In this document: one piece after another, positions 1 to 6,282 of the stretch
Layout: every line of letters starts with the position of its first letter
Position numbering within the stretch: position 1 is the first letter of the stretch
Assembly (NCBI GenBank): GCA_029256465.1
Contig: JAQSXW010000027.1
Location: 1 to 8,517 of the forward strand
DNA from: Evtepia sp.
GTDB lineage: Bacteria > Bacillota > Clostridia > Oscillospirales > Oscillospiraceae
Direction of reading: 5' to 3'
DNA length: 8,517 bases
Made by a program: the position numbers and the translations under genes
The notes under the pieces: model-generated
The model's input: only the letters and a program-made list of their open reading frames with translations
Databases searched by the model: none
Told to the model about the DNA's origin: nothing

Positions 1-110
1 CACCGAAACGCTCCTATGCATATGGTTGCATCCTTTTTTCCATTTCTACATTTTGTCAACATTCCTCATTTTTCTTCTCAGAGGATTTCTCCTTTCTATC
101 TCTTTTAAAG

Positions 111-156
111 TATGATATAGTTCTAATTCAAGAGATTCATTATCATAGAAGGAAGG
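111..156 (+). promoter_or_regulatory. Weak candidate -10 element and ribosome binding site of the AEC transporter gene
   Basis: The first 168 bases contain no convincing gene. A TATGAT at 111-116 could be a -10 box, but no good -35 lies 16-18 bases upstream, so the promoter is only tentative. AAGGAAGG at 149-156 is the probable ribosome binding site for the ATG at 169, although a 12-base spacing is longer than ideal. Confidence 0.25.
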
Positions 157-168
157 CCTGATTTCCCC

Positions 169-1125
169 ATGGATAGCCTAATCTTTAGTCTCCATGCCAC
201 CGTCCCTATATTTCTGCTCATTGTCATTGGTTGGCTCTTTCGAAGAATTGGTCTATTGAATGAAGGCTTCTGTCAAACAAGTGACAAACTGGTCTTCCAT
301 GTAGCCCTACCTGTCATGCTGTTCTGCGATATCTCAACTAGCAATATCCATGCAAACTTTGATACTTTTTATCTTTTCTTCTGTGCAGCTACCACTACTT
401 TTAGTTTCTTTTCAATCTGGTTTGGTGCGAAACTTTTGATTCGTGACAAGACGTTAGTGGGTGAATTCGTTCAAGTATCCTATCGTTCCAGTGCTGCAAT
501 TCTAGGCTGCGCCATCATCAAGGGAATCTACGGAACAACTGGCATGGCACCACTCATGATTTTAGGTAGTGTTCCCTTATTTAATCTCTATGCTGTTCTG
601 GTCTTATCGATGGAAGGCCCTTTTGCCAAAGATGGATCGATGAAACTTAGACTTCGATCCGCTCTTATTAACGTCGCAACCAATCCGATCATTCTCGGCA
701 TTGCACTGGGACTGTTTGTCTCTTTTGGGAGGATCAGTGCATTCCCCCCAATTCTGAACCAAACATTATCTAGCCTGTCCTCTCTGGCAACCCCCTTGGC
801 TCTGTTATCGATTGGCGCCAGTTTTCAAGGAAATAAGGCAGTAAAGCAGCTGCGACTCTCCTCTGTGGCAGCCTCCATCAAGCTTATGATTCTCCCCGCT
901 CTTTTCCTACCTCTCGCCATTTATTTTGGATTCACCCAGTCCAAACTAGTCGCTTTAATTGTGATGCTCGGCAGTACTTCTACTCCCACCTGCTATATCA
1001 TGGCCCGCAACTTGGGACATGAAGGCAGCCTCTCTGTCAGCGTCATTGTGCTCACCACCATGCTGTCCGCCTTTACCTTAACGTTTTGGATTTTCTTAAC
1101 CCGTTATTTGGGTTATCTTTCCTAA
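169..1125 (+). CDS. AEC (auxin efflux carrier) family transporter
   Basis: This 318-residue protein is hydrophobic almost throughout. About ten membrane-spanning segments can be drawn, roughly at residues 8-25, 36-55, 64-85, 104-121, 124-147, 164-190, 200-220, 228-254, 260-280 and 290-315. They fall in two halves of five, as in the AEC/Mem_trans family. Family-like features are the N-terminal PIFLLIVIGWLFRRIG stretch, a Pro in helix 2 (VALPVML) and a helix 6 containing NPIILGIALGL. The length is normal for bacterial members, which sit in the cytoplasmic membrane and move organic acids, amino acids or related anions. The substrate cannot be read from sequence. The ATG at 169 is chosen because it begins the first membrane segment properly and follows a purine-rich site. 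The gene is probably first in a two-gene unit with the downstream peptidase. Family assignment is firm; substrate is unknown. Confidence 0.87.
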   Translation: MDSLIFSLHATVPIFLLIVIGWLFRRIGLLNEGFCQTSDKLVFHVALPVMLFCDISTSNIHANFDTFYLFFCAATTTFSFFSIWFGAKLLIRDKTLVGEFVQVSYRSSAAILGCAIIKGIYGTTGMAPLMILGSVPLFNLYAVLVLSMEGPFAKDGSMKLRLRSALINVATNPIILGIALGLFVSFGRISAFPPILNQTLSSLSSLATPLALLSIGASFQGNKAVKQLRLSSVAASIKLMILPALFLPLAIYFGFTQSKLVALIVMLGSTSTPTCYIMARNLGHEGSLSVSVIVLTTMLSAFTLTFWIFLTRYLGYLS

Positions 1126-1164
1126 GCTCATTTTCTTCACAAAAGATTGGAGGATGATGCAGAT

Positions 1165-2946
1165 ATGTCAACACACTTACAAGCACTCCGAAAAGAGATG
1201 AAATTCCATCAGGTCCACGCTTTTCTCATCACTTCCACTGACTTTCACGGTAGTGAATATACTGGGGCCTACTTTGCCTGCCGAGAATACATCTCAGGCT
1301 TTACCGGTTCTGCCGGAACCCTTCTCGTATTTGAGGATTGGGCAGGTCTTTGGACCGACGGACGATATTTCCTACAAGCCGAACGAGAGCTACAGGGCAG
1401 TGGTATCACACTCATGCGTCAGGGCAATCCCGGTGTACCCTCTCTTGAAGCAGTGCTATCGGAACGTTTAAGCGCCAATCAATGCTTGGCGTTTGATGGT
1501 CGCTGCGTCAGTATCAAAACAGGAAAGAAACTGAATAAGAAGCTTTCTGCTGCAGGCATCACAATAAAAACTGACTTGGACTTGGTCGCTGCAATCTGGA
1601 ATACTCGTCCCCCACTCTCAGCACAGCCCGCCTGGTTGCTGGAAACAAACTATGCCGGTGAAACTAGAGAGCAGAAACTTGCTAGAGTAAGGGATGCAAT
1701 GAAGAAGTATGGCGCAGACAATTTTCTCCTCACTTCTTTGGAAGATATCGGCTGGCTTCTGAATCTGCGGGGTAGCGATATTGCCTGTACTCCAGTTGTC
1801 CTGTCCTATTTGGCCTTATCTGATACGCAAGCGATCCTTTTCGCCAATCAGAACGTGTTCTCCCTTGCTATCCAAAAAGCACTCGCAGATGCTGGTGTAA
1901 CTCTTCGGCCATATGATGAGTTTTATATCTATGCCAAATCCATTTCCTCTGGAAGCAAGGTGCTCATTGATGGGCGAAACGCAAACTTTTTCCTTCTAGA
2001 CTGCCTACCACCCGATGCGAGGATCATTGACCGTGTTTCTCCCATACAATCCTTCAAAGCCGTCAAAAATTCTGTGGAAGTGCAGAACATGAAAGCAGCT
2101 CACTTAAAGGATGGCATCGCTCTCACCAAATTCATGTACTGGCTCAAAAAAACGGTAGGGAGATTTCCCATCAGCGAACAAAGTGCCGCCGAGCGGCTGG
2201 AAGAATTCCGCAGAGAACAGAAGCACTATCTCAGCCCAAGCTTTGCTCCGATTGTAGCTTTTGGCCCCCATGGTGCCATTGTACACTACTCTGCCACAGC
2301 CGAAACAAGCCTTCCCCTTCAAGCGGAAGGCTTTGTCCTTGTGGACACCGGGGGACACTATTTGGAAGGCACGACCGACTGTACCCGCACCTTTGCACTA
2401 GGGCCTTTGTCAAAGGAGCAGCGGATGCATTATACTGCTGTCCTTCGCGGAAATCTGAATCTTGCTGATGCTCAATTCCTACATGGCTGTACTGGTGTGA
2501 ACTTAGACTACCTTGCCCGATCCCCTCTCTGGTCAATGAAATTGGATTACAACCATGGAACCGGTCATGGCGTTGGATATCTACTAAACGTTCATGAAGG
2601 CCCCAATCACTTTCGCTGGCGCAATACAGCCGAAACCGCCGTCCTAGAAGCAGGCATGATCACCTCGGACGAACCTGGACTTTATTTAGAAGGACAATAT
2701 GGCATTCGTTTGGAGAATCTCCTCTTGTGTGTGCCTCGTGGAGAAACACAATATGGGAAGTTTCTTGGGTTTGAGCATCTAACCTTGGTTCCCTTTGACC
2801 TAGATGCTGTAGATAGTTCCCAAATGAATCGGCAGGAAATAGAGCTCCTAAACACCTACCATAAAATGGTCTTTTCCACTTTGTCCCCTCATCTCACTGC
2901 GGAAGAAGCCACTTGGCTGGCTAATGCTACCCGTCCGATCGACTAA
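1165..2946 (+). CDS. M24 family metallopeptidase, aminopeptidase P (Xaa-Pro aminopeptidase) type
   Basis: The 593-residue protein has the three-domain layout of large cytosolic aminopeptidase P: two creatinase-N-like domains (about 1-130 and 150-300), a pita-bread M24 catalytic domain (about 310-530) and a short C-terminal extension. The dinuclear metal ligands are all present: Asp394 (LVDTGG), Asp405 (TTDCTRT), His468 (GTGHGVG), Glu503 (SDEPG) and Glu517 (RLENL). His464 (YNHGTGH) and the His of NVHEGPN match the catalytic histidines of the family. The expected reaction is removal of an N-terminal residue preceding proline, normally with Mn2+. I start at the ATG at 1165 because GGAGG at 1149-1153 lies 11 bases upstream; an in-frame TTG at 1147 would overlap that site. 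It follows the AEC gene by 39 bases without an obvious terminator, so cotranscription is likely. All ligands are intact, so it should be active. Confidence 0.92.
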   Translation: MSTHLQALRKEMKFHQVHAFLITSTDFHGSEYTGAYFACREYISGFTGSAGTLLVFEDWAGLWTDGRYFLQAERELQGSGITLMRQGNPGVPSLEAVLSERLSANQCLAFDGRCVSIKTGKKLNKKLSAAGITIKTDLDLVAAIWNTRPPLSAQPAWLLETNYAGETREQKLARVRDAMKKYGADNFLLTSLEDIGWLLNLRGSDIACTPVVLSYLALSDTQAILFANQNVFSLAIQKALADAGVTLRPYDEFYIYAKSISSGSKVLIDGRNANFFLLDCLPPDARIIDRVSPIQSFKAVKNSVEVQNMKAAHLKDGIALTKFMYWLKKTVGRFPISEQSAAERLEEFRREQKHYLSPSFAPIVAFGPHGAIVHYSATAETSLPLQAEGFVLVDTGGHYLEGTTDCTRTFALGPLSKEQRMHYTAVLRGNLNLADAQFLHGCTGVNLDYLARSPLWSMKLDYNHGTGHGVGYLLNVHEGPNHFRWRNTAETAVLEAGMITSDEPGLYLEGQYGIRLENLLLCVPRGETQYGKFLGFEHLTLVPFDLDAVDSSQMNRQEIELLNTYHKMVFSTLSPHLTAEEATWLANATRPID

Positions 2947-2956
2947 TTCTCACGAC

Positions 2957-3001
2957 AAAAGAACCCCTGAAATCGGTTGAGGTGATTTCAGGGGTTCTTT
3001 T
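2957..3001. terminator. Bidirectional intrinsic terminator between convergent operons
   Basis: An 18-base arm (2957-2974) is perfectly complementary to 2984-3001, with a 9-base loop. The arms begin with AAAA and end with TTTT, so the hairpin ends in a U-run whichever strand is transcribed. It lies 10 bases after the peptidase stop and 7 bases beyond the stop of the leftward ABC ATPase gene, so it terminates both. Confidence 0.93.
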
Positions 3002-3008
3002 ATAATCA

Positions 3009-3818
3009 TTATTCCATTTCGGAAAGACGAACACGGTCATCGTCCAGTTCTTTCCCTGCTCCAACTCGGAATTTTTCCAACAGATCGTTCACGGTAAGCC
3101 CTTCCCGCTCATTACCTGCAATGTCCAAAACAATGGTTCCGGCGTCCATCATCAGGGTGCGATTGCCTAAGTCCAGTGCATTTTTCATGTTATGGGTAAC
3201 CATCATGCAGGTAATCTTTCGTTCCGCCACGATTTGTCTTGTTAGCTTAAGCACAGTTTCTGCCGTGGCTGGATCCAATGCTGCCGTATGTTCATCCAGA
3301 AGCAGCAGTTTGGGCGTAATAATCGTGGCCATCAGCAAGGTTAACGCTTGACGCTGTCCACCGGACAAAAGCCCCACTGGTTGCTTCATCCGGTCTTCCA
3401 GTCCCATCCCAAGAACCGACAGATAGTCGCGAAGAAACGCCTTGTCCTTCTTCGTGACTCGACTAAGCCCCCAACCTTTTTTCTGATTTGCACACAGGGC
3501 GGCAAGAGCCAAGTTTTCTTCAATGGACATGCGAGGGGCAGTTCCCCGAAGCGGGTCTTGAAACAACCTCCCGATCACTCTGCTGCGCCGATAGTCTGGC
3601 AGGAAGGTAATGTCCTCACCGTCTAGCTCAATACTTCCGTCGTCGATATAAAAGCTACCAGCAATGGCATTGAAGAGAGTTGATTTTCCAGCGCCGTTTG
3701 AACCAACAATTGTGGCAAAGTCTCCAACTTCCAAGCTAAGGGAGACGTGGTCTAGTGCTATTTTTTCGTTGACTGTCCCACGATTAAAAACTTTCGTGAT
3801 AGACTCAATCTTTAGCAT
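3009..3818 (-). CDS. trpZ: ABC transporter ATP-binding protein (TrpZ-type, tryptophan importer)
   Basis: This 269-residue cytoplasmic ATPase powers the importer encoded with it. Visible motifs in order are Walker A GSNGAGKST (39-47), the Q-loop Gln87 in LFQDP, the signature LSGGQ (151-155), Walker B LLLLDE (171-176) with catalytic Glu176, and the H-loop His209 in MVTHN. All are intact. The residue after the catalytic Glu is His (DEHTAALDP) where most ABC ATPases have Pro; from memory this is common in the subfamily that pairs with ABC_sub_bind lipoproteins. The ATG at 3818 overlaps the end of the permease gene by 14 bases and has AAGGGAG 9 bases upstream inside that gene, which suggests translational coupling. 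It is the last gene of the operon, ending at the shared terminator. The tryptophan assignment rests on the T-box specifier upstream of the operon, not on this protein. Confidence 0.9.
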   Translation of the reverse strand: MLKIESITKVFNRGTVNEKIALDHVSLSLEVGDFATIVGSNGAGKSTLFNAIAGSFYIDDGSIELDGEDITFLPDYRRSRVIGRLFQDPLRGTAPRMSIEENLALAALCANQKKGWGLSRVTKKDKAFLRDYLSVLGMGLEDRMKQPVGLLSGGQRQALTLLMATIITPKLLLLDEHTAALDPATAETVLKLTRQIVAERKITCMMVTHNMKNALDLGNRTLMMDAGTIVLDIAGNEREGLTVNDLLEKFRVGAGKELDDDRVRLSEME

Positions 3819-4746
3819 ACATTGCCGCTCCCTTCTTTTTTCTTCGGTAAGCAGCTTTTTGACGCTGGAGCAGTGTATACTCCTTCATTGCCGGCATGGC
3901 AATCGCAAATCCAACAATGACGGCGGAAATGAGTTTCAATGCTGCTGCATTAATATTGGCCTGCAGTGCTACCGCCATGATAAAACGGTAAATCACGCTG
4001 CCGAAAAAAACCGCAGCTACACAGCGAAGCATACCGCCTTTCCCGAACAAGGTTTCTCCAATGATCAAGCTAGCTAGTGCAATGGTGACCATACCGGTAC
4101 CCAAATTGATATCAGCGGATTTTTGGTATTGCACCAGAACCGCACCTGAAAGCGCGGTCATAGCATTCGCAATGCAGAGGCCCACGGCTATCGTAAAGGC
4201 CGGATTAATGGACGAAGCGCTTACCATATCAGGATTGTCTCCGGTAGCACGAACAGAAAGCCCCAGTCGGGTTGCAAAAAACAGGATCAGTAGTCCACAG
4301 ACAATGAGTGCAATCAGAACCGTCGTAACTAATTTGTCCCAGCCTTCTAGCGGCGTTCCAGCCAGCACATTTTGTACATAAAAAAAAATTCGTTCTGCCC
4401 GAAAGAGGTTAAGGTTTGCAGAGAAACCCATCACGGCTAAATTGATCGTATATAGTCCTGTGTTTGTGACGATGCCTGCCACAATCGATGGAACACCCAA
4501 CTTAGTCTGAAGAAAGGCAGTGACAAAACCTGCAGCAGCACCTGCCAACAAGGCTGCTGGCAACGCCAGAATTGGATGCCCTGCAATACAGAAGCTTGCG
4601 GAAACCGCACAGCCCAAGGTAAAGGATCCATCGGTGGTAAGGTCGGCAATATTTAACGTACTGAAACTGACAAATAAGGCCAACGCCACCAAAGAATAGA
4701 TCGCTCCCAATTCCAACGCACTTTGTATAATACTGAGATTTAGCAC
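3805..4746 (-). CDS. trpY: ABC transporter permease (TrpY-type, tryptophan importer)
   Basis: The protein has 313 residues with about eight or nine hydrophobic segments and belongs to the BPD_transp_2-like permeases (LivH/RbsC superfamily). It forms the membrane channel with the ATPase and lipoprotein of the same operon. The cytoplasmic coupling loop is visible as RLGLSVRATGDNPDMV, with the ATGDNP motif usual for this group, and the C-terminus is strongly basic (RRKKKG). I start at GTG 4746 rather than at a more upstream ATG: GGAAGGAG (4762-4755) lies 8 bases before the GTG, the upstream 23 codons would run through a strong hairpin at 4769-4800, and the GTG start places the first membrane helix (SIIQSALELGAIYSLVALAL) right at the N-terminus, as is typical. 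The last 14 bases overlap the ATPase gene. Specificity is inferred from the leader. Confidence 0.88.
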   Translation of the reverse strand: MLNLSIIQSALELGAIYSLVALALFVSFSTLNIADLTTDGSFTLGCAVSASFCIAGHPILALPAALLAGAAAGFVTAFLQTKLGVPSIVAGIVTNTGLYTINLAVMGFSANLNLFRAERIFFYVQNVLAGTPLEGWDKLVTTVLIALIVCGLLILFFATRLGLSVRATGDNPDMVSASSINPAFTIAVGLCIANAMTALSGAVLVQYQKSADINLGTGMVTIALASLIIGETLFGKGGMLRCVAAVFFGSVIYRFIMAVALQANINAAALKLISAVIVGFAIAMPAMKEYTLLQRQKAAYRRKKKGAAMYAKD

Positions 4747-4768
4747 GGATCTAACTCCTTCCGAGGTT

Positions 4769-4800
4769 GGCAAGCCAAGGAATTGTCTCCTTGGCTTACC
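4769..4800 (-). other. Intercistronic RNA hairpin between the lipoprotein and permease genes
   Basis: Arms 4769-4781 and 4788-4800 pair over 13 positions with one mismatch around a 6-base loop. In the direction of transcription no U-run follows, because the next bases are AACC and then the permease ribosome binding site, so it is unlikely to be an efficient terminator. In binding-protein operons such hairpins often protect the 3' end of the lipoprotein message or weaken downstream expression, which would give excess binding protein over permease. That role is inferred. Confidence 0.6.
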
Positions 4801-4834
4801 TGAATGACGAATCAAGCATTGCTTGCTTTATGAT

Positions 4835-5824
4835 TTATTGCTTTGTGGTAACGACTTCCTTCAAAGTCCCCATATCGCCAAACATGGAATAATCGACTCC
4901 TAGGGCTGCGGCAGTTTCTGTATTGACCGTGATAATGCCGCCTTCCATGGTGTAGTATTCGGGAACCTCACCTGTATCCAACACATTAAAAGCCATGTCG
5001 GCTGTTTTCTTGCCAAGATCGGTGTAATTCACACCACAGGTGGCAAAAGCTCCATTTCTCACAAAGGAATCCGCACCGGCGTAATGGGGAACCTTTGCCT
5101 TATTAAACAGTTCAGAAATGGTCAGTTCGGCCCCCATCACCACGTTATCGGTTGGTGTAAAAACAGCGTCTACCTGGCTTGCAATACTGACCGCTGCACT
5201 CATGATTTCATCATTGTTACTTCCGGTTTTCTCAACATAGGAAATCCCTTTTTCATCCAGATATTTTTTTGCCTGTGCAATAGACGTTTGGCTATTCGCC
5301 TCAGACATACTATAGAGCAAGCCGACTGTTTTCACATTTGGATTCTGTGCCAACATCATATCGAGAATGAATTTTGTATCCAACGCATCACTGACACCGG
5401 TAACATTGTTCAAGCCGGTCAACCCCGCCGTCTTCGGATCGCTGACGGCAGCATAGATTACAGGGATTTTGCTCCCTTCTGCAGCGGTCACCATGCACTG
5501 GGCTGCTGTGGTTGCAACCGGGATAATGGCATCATAACCGTCGGCAACCACTTGGCTTCCGATCTGATTGAGCGTAGTCGTATCACCCTGCCCGCTGAAG
5601 ATACGATAGCTAATCGTAATTTTTTTCTCAGCTGCAATGGCATCCAGTTCTGCTGCAATGGCATTGCTGATCTCGTCCAATGAAGCATGATCCATCTGCT
5701 TGACAATGGCAATCTTGTATGTCTCCTTTGACTCACTGCCACCCTCTGCTGGTTTGCCGCTTCCACAAGCTGCCAAAGCCAGTATCATCATGGCAGCGAG
5801 TAATAGTGCTGATAATTTTTTCAT
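4835..5824 (-). CDS. trpX: ABC transporter substrate-binding lipoprotein (TrpX-type, tryptophan importer)
   Basis: The 329-residue precursor has a classic lipoprotein signal: KK at positions 2-3, a hydrophobic stretch, and the lipobox LAAC with the lipidated Cys20, followed by a Gly/Ser/Glu-rich tether. The mature part (KIAIVKQMDHASLDEI..., then SNAIAAEL, PVIYAAVSDP, VGLLYSMSEANS, VDAVFTPTDN, YAGADSFV, GVNYTDLGKKTADMA) matches the ABC_sub_bind (COG2984) family, a two-lobed periplasmic-binding fold. The start at 5824 is supported by AAAAGGAG 8 bases upstream and by the signal peptide; 39 further upstream in-frame codons run into the T-box terminator and are not coding. The protein captures substrate outside the membrane and delivers it to the downstream permease. 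Family alone does not fix the ligand. The Trp T-box in its leader and the known TrpXYZ importers of Firmicutes make tryptophan the best guess. Confidence 0.9.
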   Translation of the reverse strand: MKKLSALLLAAMMILALAACGSGKPAEGGSESKETYKIAIVKQMDHASLDEISNAIAAELDAIAAEKKITISYRIFSGQGDTTTLNQIGSQVVADGYDAIIPVATTAAQCMVTAAEGSKIPVIYAAVSDPKTAGLTGLNNVTGVSDALDTKFILDMMLAQNPNVKTVGLLYSMSEANSQTSIAQAKKYLDEKGISYVEKTGSNNDEIMSAAVSIASQVDAVFTPTDNVVMGAELTISELFNKAKVPHYAGADSFVRNGAFATCGVNYTDLGKKTADMAFNVLDTGEVPEYYTMEGGIITVNTETAAALGVDYSMFGDMGTLKEVVTTKQ

Positions 5825-5862
5825 AATAAAAACTCCTTTTTTGTTTTTTGTTAAGGGAAAAT

Positions 5863-5900
5863 AAAAAAGCCTTGCTCCATGCTTTAACACATGGGACAAG
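5863..5900 (-). terminator. T-box-controlled attenuator terminator
   Basis: On the minus strand CUUGUCCCAUG (5900-5890) pairs with CAUGGAGCAAG (5881-5871) around an 8-base loop, giving 11 positions with one C/A mismatch and one G/U pair. GC and then six U residues (5868-5863) follow. It lies 39 bases before the lipoprotein start codon and is mutually exclusive with the antiterminator. Confidence 0.92.
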
Positions 5901-6137
5901 ACAAACTCCTGTGGTACCACCCAAATTGATGCAAACTGCACCCACTCTACTCGTACATAACAATACGATCCACGGGATAACGGGCGTGATTCCCGTTAGC
6001 TACTACTCACCATTCGGCTTTCGGCTACCCTCAGAAGTCCATTCGCTTGGAACCTTGCTACCGCAATCCCACCACCTGCGGCTCTCTGAAAACGCAGCAC
6101 TCCAACTACTACTCTTCTTCAACGGTTTTTGAATTTT
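5863..6137 (-). promoter_or_regulatory. T-box riboswitch leader, tryptophan (UGG) specifier
   Basis: Read on the minus strand, this leader has the full T-box layout. Stem I is closed next to the specifier loop by TTCAGA (6090-6085) with TCTGAG (6035-6030). The 5' side carries an AGAG motif, and the 3' side reads GAA-TGG-ACT, placing the specifier UGG at 6041-6039 with the usual A following it. A 7-bp hairpin (5998-5992 with 5984-5978) fits stem III. The T-box element TGGGTGGTACCAC spans 5923-5911 and its bulge begins UGGU. An antiterminator can form from UGGG (5923-5920) and ACAGG (5912-5908) with CUUGU-CCCA (5900-5892); the same CUUGUCCCA is the 5' arm of the terminator. Uncharged tRNA should therefore favour read-through into the transporter genes. 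The T-box identity is very secure; Trp specificity is strong but based on reading one loop. Confidence 0.95.
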
Positions 6138-6142
6138 TTACG

Positions 6143-6170
6143 ATTATATCACCAATTGCAGCTTTGTCAA
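6143..6170 (-). promoter_or_regulatory. Sigma-A promoter of the T-box/trpXYZ operon
   Basis: On the minus strand a perfect -35 TTGACA (6170-6165) and a perfect -10 TATAAT (6148-6143) are separated by 16 bases. The start of transcription should fall near 6136, just before the T-box leader. A divergent promoter for the speD leader begins 77 bases away; the bases between hold no recognisable site. Confidence 0.9.
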
Positions 6171-6247
6171 GCGCAAAATAATTTTTCTTCTGTTCCACTA
6201 CCGTATTTTACCAACCTTTAAATTTCATAGTCCATTCCGCAAACATA

Positions 6248-6276
6248 TTGACAAGACGTATTTCATTTACTATAAT
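6248..6276 (+). promoter_or_regulatory. Consensus sigma-A promoter of the speD leader
   Basis: TTGACA (6248-6253) and TATAAT (6271-6276) are both exact consensus with the ideal 17-base spacer. The start of transcription is expected near 6283. Such a perfect promoter implies high basal transcription, which fits control downstream at the RNA level or an abundant non-coding RNA. Confidence 0.92.
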
Positions 6277-6282
6277 ACAAAT

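Noticed and set aside
1..16. Possible GTG start codon (minus strand, 3-1) with AGGAG upstream for a divergent gene leaving the window
   Set aside because: The site TAGGAG at 16-11 is well spaced from GTG, but only one codon is visible, so no coding sequence can be supported.
15..39. Short ATGCA/TGCAT hairpin followed by a T-run as a terminator of an upstream gene
   Set aside because: The stem is only 5 bp, A/T-rich and interrupted before the T-run, too weak to call.
5084..5683. Open frame of 199 codons on the + strand opposite the lipoprotein gene
   Set aside because: It is a shadow frame rich in Cys, His and Ile with no recognisable domain or ribosome binding site, and it lies fully antisense to a well-supported gene.
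5825..5941. N-terminal extension of the lipoprotein frame by 39 codons
   Set aside because: It runs through the T-box element and attenuator terminator; the ATG at 5824 has a strong ribosome binding site and starts a textbook lipoprotein signal.
5848..6132. Open frame of 94 codons on the + strand over the T-box leader
   Set aside because: It is antisense to the conserved RNA, has no ribosome binding site, and its composition reflects RNA structure.
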